DNA of 64,000 bases from Agromyces larvae (lineage in GTDB: Bacteria > Actinomycetota > Actinomycetes > Actinomycetales > Microbacteriaceae): positions 2,294,001 to 2,358,000 of the forward strand of contig NZ_CP094528.1 of NCBI RefSeq assembly GCF_022811705.1, read 5' to 3'. Each line of letters starts with the position of its first letter. Within the stretch, counting starts at the first letter, position 1. A model generated the notes under the pieces. It was not told where the DNA came from and did not search any database. It worked only from the letters and a program-made list of their open reading frames with translations. Shown in pieces: positions 1 through 12,385 of the stretch. Made by a program: the position numbers and the translations under genes.

Positions 1-1496
1 CCGCCTGACAGGCGGATGCCACGCTCGCCGATGAAGGTGTCGAGGCCCTCCGGGAGTTGGGCCACGAGTTCCGTCAGCTGCGCTCCGTCGATCGCTTCGG
101 CAAGACGCACCGGGTCGACGTCTTCGGGCTCCTCACCGAACGCGATGTTCGCACGCAGACTATCGTCGAGCAGATAGACCTCCTGGGGGACGAGGCCGAC
201 GCTCTGCTGCCACGCCGGGAGCATGTCGTGGATCTCGATGCCGTCAGCGCGGATCGTCCCGCTCTCGGGCGCGTAGAGACCGAGAAGGAGGTCGACGATG
301 GTGCTCTTGCCGGCTCCGCTCGGGCCGACGAGCGCAACCGATTCGCCCACCGGGACCGTGATCGACACGTTATCGACCGCCGGGCGCTCGCGGCCGTCAT
401 GTGTGAACGTCACGTTGTCGAATCGTACATCGCGGCGCAACCTCGCGAAGGGGGCCGTGACCTGATCATCTGCGGCCTCGTTCTCCTCCGCGAGTTCAGC
501 GTCGCGGAGGTCGGCGAGCACAACCTCATAGGAGGGGCGTCCCAGTCGAACGGTACTCATCGACGACACGAGGCGGGTCACGCTCGGGAGCAGACGGAAA
601 CCAGCGGCGGTGAGCGCAGCGAGCGCGCTCACCGACTCGGCAGGAGTCATCGTCGCGAAGATGTAGAGACTGATACCGGCGATGCCCAGGATGAAGGCAA
701 CCTCGAACAGATACTTGGGGAGTTCGCCCAGGAAGGCAGCGGTATGTTCGGCCGCCGCGTAGTCGTGGCGTGCTCGGCTGTAGCGGCGCAGGAAGTACGG
801 AGCCTTGTGCCGGATGCGAATCTCCTTGATACCACCGAGCGCATGCATCGCCCCTTCGTAAACCCGGGCGATGGATGAGATCAACCGCGTCCCGGCGTGT
901 TTGGCCGCCGGACGCACGACCGAATAGAACAGCGCGACGATGAGGAGGAAGTAGGCGAGGAGGAGGAATGCGGGAACCGGAACGAGTATGACGAGAGTGA
1001 TCGAGACGGCGATGATCGTCACAAGTTCGCTGATGATGTTCATCACGCCGATCACGCTCTGCTTGAAGACGACGTGCACGGCATCGTTGATGACTCTGAT
1101 GAAATCGGCGGAACTCCGCTTCAGATGCAACCCGTACGGTGCGTTCAAGAAGTAGCGGAGCAATCGGGTCGACATCTCGGCTTCTTCGCGCCCCAGGAAC
1201 CCCAGCAGCCACCAGCGGAATCCGATCACCGCGACGCCCTTCAGGAAGAAGGCGCCGAACGTGATGATGGCGAGGTACATCGCCAGCGTCTCGCGGCCAG
1301 GACTGCCGAAGAGTTCATCGAGCCATCGGAGCACCCCCTGGTCGACGGCGGCACCGCTCAGCAACTGCATAAGGGGGACAATGAGGGCCACACCCGCAGC
1401 GTCCGCGAATCCTGTCGCCACCGTGCCGAGCGTGCCGAGCGTGAGCCTGTGCCTCGTCGGGGCGGAGAACAGCAGTCGGAAGGTCGAGCGTTTCAT
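1..1496 (-). CDS. ABC exporter, fused membrane and ATPase domains (partial)
   Basis: This open frame begins at the ATG at 1496 and runs off the left edge, leaving about 498 residues. The start has a good ribosome-binding site (GAGGAG) just upstream. The N-terminal 330 residues contain several membrane segments of the ABC type-1 fold (for example around residues 20-45, 75-95 and 150-190). The ATPase domain follows, with Walker A GPSGAGKST near residue 388, a Q-loop (LVPQE) and the start of the signature (RLSGG) at the window edge. The layout resembles half-size lipid/glycan flippases such as PglK and MsbA-like exporters. It is the last gene of the 4794-to-1 operon with a glycosyltransferase and sugar-modifying enzymes, so export of a lipid-linked glycan is the likely role; the substrate is inferred. 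Walker B and the C-terminus lie outside the window. Confidence 0.85.
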   Translation of the reverse strand, partial: MKRSTFRLLFSAPTRHRLTLGTLGTVATGFADAAGVALIVPLMQLLSGAAVDQGVLRWLDELFGSPGRETLAMYLAIITFGAFFLKGVAVIGFRWWLLGFLGREEAEMSTRLLRYFLNAPYGLHLKRSSADFIRVINDAVHVVFKQSVIGVMNIISELVTIIAVSITLVILVPVPAFLLLAYFLLIVALFYSVVRPAAKHAGTRLISSIARVYEGAMHALGGIKEIRIRHKAPYFLRRYSRARHDYAAAEHTAAFLGELPKYLFEVAFILGIAGISLYIFATMTPAESVSALAALTAAGFRLLPSVTRLVSSMSTVRLGRPSYEVVLADLRDAELAEENEAADDQVTAPFARLRRDVRFDNVTFTHDGRERPAVDNVSITVPVGESVALVGPSGAGKSTIVDLLLGLYAPESGTIRADGIEIHDMLPAWQQSVGLVPQEVYLLDDSLRANIAFGEEPEDVDPVRLAEAIDGAQLTELVAQLPEGLDTFIGERGIRLSG

Positions 1497-1563
1497 CGGG
1501 GCTCCTCGAGGCTGGGGGACGAGAGCCCCTCGGTCGGCGGCGTGATCTGAGCGGTGTGCATCT

Positions 1564-2622
1564 TCAGGCTCCGATCAGTCGCCATCTCCACCACCGCCTA
1601 CGGTCGTCGATTCGTCGTTGCACCTTTCGGAGGCGTTCTCTCATCGTCGCCCGCGCGAGCGCTCCCTTCCTGGCGGCCTCGAGCTCGCGCCAACCGGGTC
1701 GATTCGCGATGCCCGGATCGATCCGTTGTGCCAAGCGCTGTGCCTCGGTGACCGCGTCGGCATCTGGCGGCCGGACCGCAGCCGCCTCGAGGCCGAGCGC
1801 CATCGCCTCTTCAGCTGCACGATCGATGAGTACGGGACGCAGACTCGCGACATCCACTGTTTCCGCGCTTACGTCGAGGAATCTCGAGTACGCACGAAAC
1901 CGTTCTTCGAGGTCGCGAGCACCCGTGAACGCGCCGGACAGATTGGAGCCATGATCCCGATGGAATGCCTGGTCCGGGCCGTTGATGTGTCCCACGTCGG
2001 AAATAGCCGCGATCCGCAACCACATCTCGAGATCATGGGTGTGCGGGAAGTCGGCGTCATAGCCGCCAACGGCATGCTGTACCGATGTTCGAACAACGGC
2101 CTCCGGGCTGCTGATCGAGTTCCATCCGAGTCGGAACTGCGCTCGCAGCCATTCCTCGCCCGACCAGATCGACCAGCTCACTGGCCGCTCGCGCCACCGC
2201 GGAATCTCCCCACTGAAACTCGATGTATGGCCGTAGACGAGGCCGACCTGCGGGTTCGCCGCCATCAGCGCAGTCGCTCGCGCGAGCGCGCCTGGCGCAA
2301 GCGCGTCGTCGGCCGATATCAAGACGAGATACTCCGCCTCGACGAGCGAGATCCCGTGGTTGAACGTCGCGACGGCGCCCTCGTTGCGTTCGTGGTGCAC
2401 CGCCCGAACACGAGGGTTCTGTGCCGCCAGCATCTGTGCGACCTGCCACGAGCCATCCGTAGAGCAGTCATCGACGATGATCACGGACGCCTCTACATGC
2501 GGCTGCCCGAGCACGCTCCTCACGCAGTCCGGAAGATACTTCCCATAGTTGTAGCAGGGGACCACCGCGGTCACGGTCGGTGAAAGCGGGGTCTTCCGTC
2601 GGATTGGAATGCGGAATCGCAT
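1564..2622 (-). CDS. Family 2 glycosyltransferase
   Basis: A 352-residue GT-A fold glycosyltransferase of family GT2. Seen directly: the N-terminal strand and nucleotide-binding motif TAVVPCYNYGKYL (residues 17-30), the aspartate pair IIVDDCSTDGS (about 48-58) and the metal-binding motif SADDALAPG (about 103-111, Asp105/Asp106). A downstream HDLEMWLRIA segment matches the ED/E-type catalytic region of GT2 enzymes. There is no transmembrane segment, so it should act at the cytoplasmic face. It follows the aminotransferase by 4 bp and precedes the ABC exporter by 67 bp, and probably transfers a sugar onto a lipid-linked or surface glycan. The C-terminal 40 residues are very Arg/Trp-rich and could contact membrane lipid. 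Donor and acceptor cannot be read from sequence. Confidence 0.88.
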   Translation of the reverse strand: MRFRIPIRRKTPLSPTVTAVVPCYNYGKYLPDCVRSVLGQPHVEASVIIVDDCSTDGSWQVAQMLAAQNPRVRAVHHERNEGAVATFNHGISLVEAEYLVLISADDALAPGALARATALMAANPQVGLVYGHTSSFSGEIPRWRERPVSWSIWSGEEWLRAQFRLGWNSISSPEAVVRTSVQHAVGGYDADFPHTHDLEMWLRIAAISDVGHINGPDQAFHRDHGSNLSGAFTGARDLEERFRAYSRFLDVSAETVDVASLRPVLIDRAAEEAMALGLEAAAVRPPDADAVTEAQRLAQRIDPGIANRPGWRELEAARKGALARATMRERLRKVQRRIDDRRRWWRWRLIGA

Positions 2623-2626
2623 GTCC

Positions 2627-3745
2627 TCAGCCTCGCGCCACCACGCGTGCGAGCACGCTGACGACGCGTTCCTGCTGGTCCGTCGTCAGGTGCGGGAACA
2701 TCGGGAGCGAGAGGATGCGGCGTGCCGCCGCCTCGGCGACCGGGAACGCTCCTGCGCTGTATCCGAGTCCCCCGTACGCGGCCGTGAGATGCAACGGTGT
2801 CGGGTAATGGATCGCGCTGCCGATTCCCGCGGCACCCAGTTCGGCGTGTACACGGTCACGCTCATCGACTTGCACGACGAAGAGGTGCCACACGTCGGCA
2901 TTGCCCGGTCGCACCTTCGGGGTACGCACCTCCAGGATCTCTGCCAGCAACTCCGAGTAGTGATCAGCTCTGGCGCGCCGGGCGGCGTTCCACCTATCGA
3001 GCCGACGGAGCTTGGACCGGAGAACGGCTGCCTGGATCGCGTCAAGCCTGGAGTTCTGCCCCGCACGATCGTGGACGTACTTCGTCGAGCTGCCGTGTGT
3101 CGAGTAGTTTCGGACGAATGCCGCCAGGGTGTCATCGTCGGTGAGCACGGCGCCTGCGTCGCCGGCCGCCCCCAGGTTCTTGCCCGGATAGAAGCTCGTG
3201 GCCGCGATCGCGCCCAGAGTCCCCGCCCGTCCGGCAGCGGAGTCCGCGCCCTGCGACTGAGCCGCGTCTTCAACGATGTGGATGCCGTGACGGCGGGCGG
3301 TGGGCGTGATGCGATCGAGCGGAGCGGTCTGCCCATATAGGTGAACTGGGATGACGGCCCGTGTCCGTGGCGTGATCGCCGCTTCGAACGCCGCCGGGTC
3401 CATGAGGAGGTAGTCCGAGTCGACATCCACGAAGACCGGGGTCGCACCGACTACCGTAACCGCCTCCGCCGTCGCGATGAACGTGTTGACCGGGATGATC
3501 ACTTCGTCCCCACGGCCGATCCCAAGCGCCCTGAGCGAGAGTTCGAGTGCGTCCGTTCCGTTGCCGACACCGATGCAGTGGGCGACGCCGATGTACTCGG
3601 CGTACTCGCGCTCGAACGCGGCGACCTCTGAGCCTCCGATGAACGACGCCGCCGCGAACTGGGCATGCAGCACGGGAAGGACTTCGTCGGCGATCTCCGC
3701 TTGCTGCGCGGGCAGATCCAGGAACGGGACCGCCGCGACGCTCAC
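2627..3745 (-). CDS. DegT/DnrJ/EryC1/StrS-family sugar aminotransferase
   Basis: A 372-residue PLP-dependent aminotransferase of the DegT/DnrJ/EryC1/StrS family, which aminates keto-sugars linked to a nucleotide. Visible motifs are GNGTDAL (residues 61-67), the cofactor Asp in IVEDAAQSQGA (about 157-167) and the PLP-binding lysine in SFYPGKNLGA (Lys189). The length is normal for the family. It starts with GTG in a GTGA overlap with the oxidoreductase gene upstream, so the two are translationally coupled. An oxidoreductase followed by a DegT-type aminotransferase is the classic order for making 3-amino-3-deoxy sugars, as in WlbA/WlbE-type and QdtB-like routes. I infer synthesis of an amino sugar that the next gene transfers; which carbon is aminated is not determinable. 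Confidence 0.9.
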   Translation of the reverse strand: MSVAAVPFLDLPAQQAEIADEVLPVLHAQFAAASFIGGSEVAAFEREYAEYIGVAHCIGVGNGTDALELSLRALGIGRGDEVIIPVNTFIATAEAVTVVGATPVFVDVDSDYLLMDPAAFEAAITPRTRAVIPVHLYGQTAPLDRITPTARRHGIHIVEDAAQSQGADSAAGRAGTLGAIAATSFYPGKNLGAAGDAGAVLTDDDTLAAFVRNYSTHGSSTKYVHDRAGQNSRLDAIQAAVLRSKLRRLDRWNAARRARADHYSELLAEILEVRTPKVRPGNADVWHLFVVQVDERDRVHAELGAAGIGSAIHYPTPLHLTAAYGGLGYSAGAFPVAEAAARRILSLPMFPHLTTDQQERVVSVLARVVARG

Positions 3746-4794
3746 GAGAGCTCCTCGACGAGGACGCCCGGCCGCTGTCGAGTGCCCGTAGCAAGACTCC
3801 GAGCGGCCGCATCGAGCGTGGCGAGCACGCGCAATCCGGCATGGCCGTCAGTGCGGGGCCGCCGTCGTTCTTGGATCGCTCCGGCGAACTCGGCAACCAT
3901 CGCCTCGAGCGCCTCACGCTCCTTGAGAGCGGGTGACCATGTGTCCCCGAGCCGATATGAGACAAGGGCGGCACGGCGATCCGCCTGAGCGAGCGAAGGA
4001 TCCGCGAAATCAATCCCGCGGTCGTACACGCTGATGCGCTGTTGAGGGTTGAGATCGTCCCAAACGAGCGTACGGCGTGAGCCCCCGATGACCATCTGTC
4101 GGATCTTCGTGGGGCTGAGCCAGTTCACGTGCGCGTGGCCGATGGCCCCGTTGAGCAGTTCCATCGAAAGATAGCCGACGCATGCTTTGCCGGCTCCCAA
4201 CGGGTCGGCACCCACTGCCGTCACGGATACCGGATCCAGGCCCCCTGGGAGAAGGAAATCCATGATCGACAGATCATGAGGGGCAAGATCCCAGAACACA
4301 TCGACGTCCGGCTGGATGAGTCCGAGATTGATGCGGACGGAGTCGATATAGAGAATGTCGCCGAGGTGTCCGTCCGAGATGAGCTCTCGCATCTTGAGTA
4401 CCGCTGGCGTATAGCAGTACGTGTGATCAGTCATGAGGGTCACGCCGGCCGCATCAGCGGCTGCCACCATCTCGTTCGCGCGGTCGACGCTGTCCGCCAG
4501 CGGCTTCTCCACCACGACGTGTTTGCCTGCCTCCATGGCCGCCATCGCGATCCCGTAGTGAGTCCGCGCTGGAGTTGCAACGGCAATGGCATCGACCGCA
4601 GGATCGGCGAGGACCTCGGCGATGGACGTCGTCACACGCGCGCCACCGAGCCGCATGGCCAGTGCGTTCGCCCGGTCGCCATCGAGATCGCATATCGATT
4701 CGAGGCGCCAGTGCGGACTGTACTGGAAATTGCGGGCGAGGTTGGGCCCCCAGTAGCCGGCGCCGACGACTGCCACTCCGAGTTCGTTGGTCAT
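3742..4794 (-). CDS. Gfo/Idh/MocA-family sugar oxidoreductase
   Basis: A 350-residue NAD(P)-dependent oxidoreductase. The Rossmann motif VVGAGYWGPNLARN sits at residues 9-22, the diagnostic EKP motif at 96-98 (VVVEKPLA), and a C-terminal Gfo/Idh/MocA alpha/beta domain follows with HDLSIMDFLL near residue 180. The frame extends upstream to 4881, but I chose the ATG at 4794 because a strong GAGGAAGG ribosome-binding site lies just before it and the protein then begins directly with the Rossmann fold. It is the first gene of the glycan operon and overlaps the aminotransferase by 4 bp. It likely oxidises a nucleotide-sugar (for example at C3) to give the keto substrate of the aminotransferase. 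Alternative roles such as a generic sugar dehydrogenase cannot be excluded. Confidence 0.88.
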   Translation of the reverse strand: MTNELGVAVVGAGYWGPNLARNFQYSPHWRLESICDLDGDRANALAMRLGGARVTTSIAEVLADPAVDAIAVATPARTHYGIAMAAMEAGKHVVVEKPLADSVDRANEMVAAADAAGVTLMTDHTYCYTPAVLKMRELISDGHLGDILYIDSVRINLGLIQPDVDVFWDLAPHDLSIMDFLLPGGLDPVSVTAVGADPLGAGKACVGYLSMELLNGAIGHAHVNWLSPTKIRQMVIGGSRRTLVWDDLNPQQRISVYDRGIDFADPSLAQADRRAALVSYRLGDTWSPALKEREALEAMVAEFAGAIQERRRPRTDGHAGLRVLATLDAAARSLATGTRQRPGVLVEELS

Positions 4795-4937
4795 ACAGGC
4801 GCCTTCCTCGGGCGAAGTTCGGGTTCTCGACGACACCCGGGTTGTCAGGTCGGGCCCGCGCCGCCAGGGATGAGCGCACATGCCGTCGTCGGGACGAGGA
4901 CAGATACAAAATGTGTCATAGTCGGCTCAGTGATTCA

Positions 4938-4955
4938 CGCCCCACTTCGGGGGCG
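4938..4955 (-). promoter_or_regulatory. GC-rich palindrome upstream of the glycan operon
   Basis: Inverted repeat CGCCCC-acttcg-GGGGCG about 145-160 bp upstream of the oxidoreductase start at 4794. On the transcribed strand an AT-rich stretch containing TATGAC follows about 19 bp after the repeat and could be a -10 region. A similar CCCC..A/T..CGGG motif recurs in other intergenic regions of the island (8878, 12349, 16671). It may be a regulator-binding site; this is inference. Confidence 0.3.
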
Positions 4956-5000
4956 ACCATCGCAAGCCGCGCATCCCCGTCGTACCCGAGCGTCATGCAA

Positions 5001-8720
<3,720 letters not shown>

Positions 8721-8839
8721 GGTGCGCCCTCTCTCCACCCGAATCGCGGCCTCGCGGAGCTACCGCACGTCGGCGTAGCCGTGACTCGCCCCGCGCGGTC
8801 GGGTATCACTCGCCGGGGGAGGATCGCACTTGCGATGCC

Positions 8840-8851
8840 TACAAGCTTGTA
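8840..8851. promoter_or_regulatory. Perfect 12-bp palindrome upstream of the deacetylase gene
   Basis: TACAAGCTTGTA is a perfect palindrome in the AT-rich part of the 8721-8906 intergenic region, about 120 bp upstream of the deacetylase start at 8720. A second small inverted repeat (TCGCA-ct-TGCGA, 8824-8835) lies beside it. It may be an operator; no regulator gene is adjacent. Confidence 0.3.
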
Positions 8852-8876
8852 TATCGAAGCGCGCTCCCCGTCGCGC

Positions 8877-8895
8877 GCCCCAGATCGGGTGACGC
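8877..8895 (-). promoter_or_regulatory. Shared CCCC..ATCGGGTGACGCC motif, site B
   Basis: The segment CCCCAGATCGGGTGACGCC lies about 158-175 bp upstream of the deacetylase start (8720). It matches the segment at 12349-12367 (CCCCAAATCGGGTGACGCC) at 18 of 19 positions, and that one sits about 149-167 bp upstream of the carrier-protein ligase start. The shared sequence and spacing suggest a common regulator or promoter element for both genes; function is inferred. Confidence 0.35.
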
Positions 8896-8906
8896 CGGCT
8901 CGCCGC

Positions 8907-9500
8907 CTATTCCCCGATACGCGAGATCTCGCTGAGTTCGTGCCATTGGCGGTTGTGGTAGACGAGCGGATGCACGGACTCTGCGTCACTCTCGCCGGGA
9001 GTGCTCGCCTCCAAAGCGTGAACGACGACCACGACGGAACCGCCGGCGTCCAGGAGATGAACGATACGTCCGCGAACCCAGGTATGCGCCGAGTGGAACC
9101 GCGGCTCCCCGGTGTCGAGCCTTTCCCAGGCTGTCGTGTCTGCGAACCGATCGGCGCCGCTCATCGAACAGAGCCGGGCGAGCGCGAGATCCTCGCTACG
9201 AAGCAGGTGCACCACGACAGTCTCTGCCGCAAGGATGAACGGAGTCGATGAGGACATCCGGGACAACGAGAACACCAGCAGGGGAGGCTCGGCACTCACC
9301 GAGAAGACCGATGTCGCGGTCAGCGCGACCGGCCCGCTCCCAGGGTCGGCGGTGACGACGGCGACGCCAGCAGCATGATTCCTGAATGCGAGCTTGAACC
9401 GCGTGGAATCGAGACCGGGCTCGTCGATCTCCGCAACTGCCACATCGATGGTCGTATCGACCGCGACATCAGTAACCCCCATCGCAACCACTCCCTTCAT
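8907..9500 (-). CDS. Flavin reductase-like FMN-binding protein
   Basis: About 197 residues from the ATG at 9500; a second ATG at 9482 has an equally good AAGGGAG ribosome-binding site, so the start is uncertain. The core resembles the flavin reductase domain (HpaC-like, split-barrel FMN-binding): RNHAAGVAVVTA, then ALTATSVFSVSAEPPLLVFSL, and a later HTWVRGRIVHLLDAGG segment and HPLVYHNRQWHEL. Such proteins use NAD(P)H to reduce free flavin for a partner oxygenase. It is the last gene of the minus arm of the carrier-protein cluster, 13 bp after the alpha/beta hydrolase gene. A plausible partner is the acyl-CoA-dehydrogenase-fold enzyme at 13355. A bare FMN-binding role is also possible. Confidence 0.8.
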   Translation of the reverse strand: MKGVVAMGVTDVAVDTTIDVAVAEIDEPGLDSTRFKLAFRNHAAGVAVVTADPGSGPVALTATSVFSVSAEPPLLVFSLSRMSSSTPFILAAETVVVHLLRSEDLALARLCSMSGADRFADTTAWERLDTGEPRFHSAHTWVRGRIVHLLDAGGSVVVVVHALEASTPGESDAESVHPLVYHNRQWHELSEISRIGE

Positions 9501-9513
9501 GTCTGCCTGCTCC

Positions 9514-11241
9514 CTATACCCCTGTTGGGACTGCCCGGTCCCGGCTCGGCCGCACTGATCGTTGACGAGCATCCGTACCAGTGGCTTCCTCGACCGCGTC
9601 TTCGAGTTCACGGTCGAGCGCGTCCATCACGCTCTCGAACGCCAGTTGCGAAACGAGAGAGTGGTCTGCGCGCTCGTCGAGAAGGACGTCGATCCGGCGT
9701 CCGCGCTTGCGGAGCCGTTCGGATGCCCTCGCGCCGCGCGCCTTCAGATACCACCCATGGTCGGCCGCGCCGAAAACGAGACGGATGCCCGTCTCGGGCG
9801 GAACCGGACCGAGAACCGTCTCCACGAAGTAGTCGCCGATATCGAGCTTCGCGATCGCGAGCTGGAGCGCGTATGGCGTATGCCTCCGGTATACGTGCTT
9901 GAGCCGCGCAACGATGCCTCGCGGCGCCGAGGGCGCTGCAGGAACCACCTCGTGATCGGTGAGTACCGGTGCGGCCCCGGCGTCCTCCGCCGCGCGCTTG
10001 TTCATCTCATCCCTGAGGAAGAACTGTGGCCAATGCCTGCTCGAGCGACGCCAGGCCAGCATGTTGATCATGACGAGACGCCGAATCGGCACCTTGTCGG
10101 CAGCGAGCACGCCGAGCCAGCCGCCGGAGCAGACACCGACCACCGAAACCGGCGAACCCGTGCGATCAGACAACCATCGGACGGAACGTGCGACATCATC
10201 GACGGCCGACATGCGAAGCGGGATCGGCACCTCGAAATCCTCGATGTCTTTCGCGTCGCCGACACCACGCCGGTCGGCCCGGAGATTCGGCATTCCGCGC
10301 GCGGCCAGGTGACGAGAAGCGGGTGCCCAGAGGCGGTTCACTCCCTTCGCCTCCACCGAGGCTGGGATGAGAAGTGCCGCAACGGGCAACGCGGTCCCGA
10401 CCGGTGTCGAATACACACCGGGAAGTCGGTCTCGGCCGACCTCCACGAATGTCTGACGAACCTCTGCGCCCGCTTCGCGATCGACCACGACCGTTTCACG
10501 GATCGGCTCCCACGGTGGCAGCGCAGCCGGAGGAGATGGGGTGAGCCGCGCGAGGACGGCGTCGATTGCACCATGTGGGTCGCTGCGGAATAGCCGCGCG
10601 ATCTCAGGGTAGCGACGGAGCACGTCAGCGTCCGTTTCGACGATATGAGTGCCGACCGGAAGTCGTCCAGGCTCGATCGTTCGAGGGTCCACGAGCGCAC
10701 GGATCGAGTCCGCTCCAACGTCGTCGTAGAACTGACTGCTCAGTTCCACTCCGGTCGAACTGATCGGGAGTGAGTCAGGAAGTGCCAGCTTCCGCAGTAC
10801 GGCCTGCTGGCGAAGGAAAGCACGCCCACCGATCGGTTCCCACAGCACCCGCGACCCGATCGGCAGCTCCGGCGTTGACGCCAGCACTGCCGCCCCGACT
10901 CGCAAACCGATGGCGTCGACACGACCCATCCCCGAGACTGCCGACGCCGCCTCGACTGCCGCGGCGAGGTCATCCCGCCATGCGTCGGCGAGATCCGTCC
11001 CTGGCGGCGCTGACTCGGAATCCCCTTGGCCCGTCCAGCTGAATCGAACGACCACGAATCCCCGCCGAGCGCCGATCACGGCGAGGAGCCGAAGGTACTC
11101 GTATGTCCAGATGTGTTCATGTGCCAGTGATGGAGCGATCACGACGGCCCCGACGACTCGTCCATCATCCGGCCGGTGTACCCATGCCTCGATGCTGCGA
11201 CCGGCCGAATGAAGCCAGGTTGGCTCACCTAGTGAGCTCAT
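9514..11241 (-). CDS. Two-domain alpha/beta hydrolase
   Basis: A 575-residue protein made of two tandem alpha/beta-hydrolase-like domains with no signal peptide. In the N-terminal domain (1-240) the oxyanion/elbow regions are visible (APSLAHEH, SWTGQGDS), but the nucleophile elbow reads GLRVGA with Arg114 in place of Ser, so this domain is probably not catalytic. In the second domain (250-535) the elbow reads GVCSGG, placing Cys371 as the nucleophile (a G-x-C-x-G lipase-like box, as in PHA synthases); ADHSL near 526-527 offers the His. From memory, exosortase-associated hydrolases 1 and 2 carry similar GLxxG elbows, and this gene looks like a fusion of the two. Its start overlaps the ligase stop by ATGA (11238-11241). 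A role in releasing or transferring the carrier-bound acyl group is inferred. Confidence 0.75.
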   Translation of the reverse strand: MSSLGEPTWLHSAGRSIEAWVHRPDDGRVVGAVVIAPSLAHEHIWTYEYLRLLAVIGARRGFVVVRFSWTGQGDSESAPPGTDLADAWRDDLAAAVEAASAVSGMGRVDAIGLRVGAAVLASTPELPIGSRVLWEPIGGRAFLRQQAVLRKLALPDSLPISSTGVELSSQFYDDVGADSIRALVDPRTIEPGRLPVGTHIVETDADVLRRYPEIARLFRSDPHGAIDAVLARLTPSPPAALPPWEPIRETVVVDREAGAEVRQTFVEVGRDRLPGVYSTPVGTALPVAALLIPASVEAKGVNRLWAPASRHLAARGMPNLRADRRGVGDAKDIEDFEVPIPLRMSAVDDVARSVRWLSDRTGSPVSVVGVCSGGWLGVLAADKVPIRRLVMINMLAWRRSSRHWPQFFLRDEMNKRAAEDAGAAPVLTDHEVVPAAPSAPRGIVARLKHVYRRHTPYALQLAIAKLDIGDYFVETVLGPVPPETGIRLVFGAADHGWYLKARGARASERLRKRGRRIDVLLDERADHSLVSQLAFESVMDALDRELEDAVEEATGTDARQRSVRPSRDRAVPTGV

Positions 11242-12200
11242 GGCAACACCGCGGAATCGACCAATCCAAGCTCACTTCGCACACCATCAGGCCAGGCCTC
11301 GGGCTCGAATCCGTGTCGGCGCGCGAGCGCCAAGACAATGCGCTCCATGCCGAATGCCGCGCACGCGCTCTGCGCGGGCGTGCCATCAGGAAGCGACAGC
11401 GCGAACTCGTCGCCGAAGTGCGTGCCATGGTAATTCGCGGAGGCGATCGCGGTCTCCGTGCCGGGATACACCTCCGTGACCACTTCGAACTTGGCCTCCG
11501 CTTCGATCTGGTTTGCGGCAAGCACTACACCGCCGCGTCCGAAGAACGGATCGTTCGCGGGGACGATATCGACGGGCAACTCGAGCGCGCTGAAGATTCC
11601 TCTATCGATCTCCAACCAGGTGCGTCGGTGTTCCTTGGCCTGGTCTTCCGTTCCCAGTCGAACGTACTCTCGCATCCGGAAGCTGACGAATCGCATCGGG
11701 TCCTCGGACGGCTCGTGCCTGAAGCACTCCCCCGTCATCTCGTACAACCGACCGGCGTCGACGGTCTCGCCCTCGAGATACGCATAGAGCGCGTGGCACG
11801 CGGCCGACGCGACCGCCAGACCTGTCGTCGAGAGCATCGATTGCCAGTCACCCCCTTCGTCGTACACGGCGATGAGATCTCGGTATTCGCTCTGACCGCC
11901 GGCGAACGAATTGATCGTGCCCAGCAGCTGCGGGAAGGACGCGACGTAGTCCGTCTGCTCCAGCATGCCGACAGCGAACACCGGCGGAAACCGCACAGAG
12001 GTAACTTCCGCTGGGAACTCGCGGCGAGCGGTACGTGCGATCAGGGCCGTCAGTCCGTCGTAGACGGCGACAGCCCGCGGCCCGAGGCCCGGAAGAGCGG
12101 CGGCCCTCGACGGGAGCAACCACCCGTGTTCCACGAGTCGTGTACGGAACGCTCGGCGCTGCTCGGCGCGAATGTCTTCGAGTGTGTCGGGTCTGGTCAT
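11238..12200 (-). CDS. Amino acid:[carrier protein] ligase (class II aaRS-like)
   Basis: A 320-residue class II aminoacyl-tRNA-synthetase-like enzyme. The frame opens at 12254, but the ATG at 12200 follows a strong GGGGGAGAGGA site. Seen: motif 2-like ECFRHEPSEDPMRFVSFRMREYVRLG (about 158-183) and motif 3-like ACAAFGMERIVLAL (279-292). Three candidate zinc ligands, Cys135, Glu178 and Cys280, match the Cys/Glu/Cys site of the atypical seryl-tRNA-synthetase homologues of Bradyrhizobium and Agrobacterium, which aminoacylate carrier proteins and lack the tRNA-binding domain. Here too no N-terminal tRNA-binding coiled coil is present. It should activate a small amino acid (glycine or alanine in known members) with ATP and load it on the phosphopantetheine arm of the carrier at 13065. 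Amino acid choice is not readable here. Confidence 0.88.
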   Translation of the reverse strand: MTRPDTLEDIRAEQRRAFRTRLVEHGWLLPSRAAALPGLGPRAVAVYDGLTALIARTARREFPAEVTSVRFPPVFAVGMLEQTDYVASFPQLLGTINSFAGGQSEYRDLIAVYDEGGDWQSMLSTTGLAVASAACHALYAYLEGETVDAGRLYEMTGECFRHEPSEDPMRFVSFRMREYVRLGTEDQAKEHRRTWLEIDRGIFSALELPVDIVPANDPFFGRGGVVLAANQIEAEAKFEVVTEVYPGTETAIASANYHGTHFGDEFALSLPDGTPAQSACAAFGMERIVLALARRHGFEPEAWPDGVRSELGLVDSAVLP

Positions 12201-12347
12201 GCGAGTGGTCCTCTCCCCCGTCCGAGTTCGCTTCCTTCGTGGGATCAGGGGCACCGCAGATACGAGCCGAGGCTCCGGAGATCAAGGATGAAGCCGACTG
12301 GGAAACGAGTCGGGTTCAGTTCTACCGACCCATCCGGTCTCGCGCCC

Positions 12348-12367
12348 TCCCCAAATCGGGTGACGCC
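12348..12367 (-). promoter_or_regulatory. Shared CCCC..ATCGGGTGACGCC motif, site C
   Basis: CCCCAAATCGGGTGACGCC lies about 149-167 bp upstream of the carrier-protein ligase start at 12200, in the 12201-12385 gap behind the phosphopantetheinyl transferase gene. It is nearly identical to the site at 8877-8895. If it belongs to a promoter, the ligase-hydrolase-reductase genes have their own transcription start in addition to readthrough from acpS. Confidence 0.35.
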
Positions 12368-12385
12368 GATCCGCTCGGAGCAGCT

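Noticed and set aside
57..878. Plus-strand open frame in the first kilobase
   Set aside because: The minus strand codes for an ABC exporter with Walker A here; the plus frame has no domain-like character.
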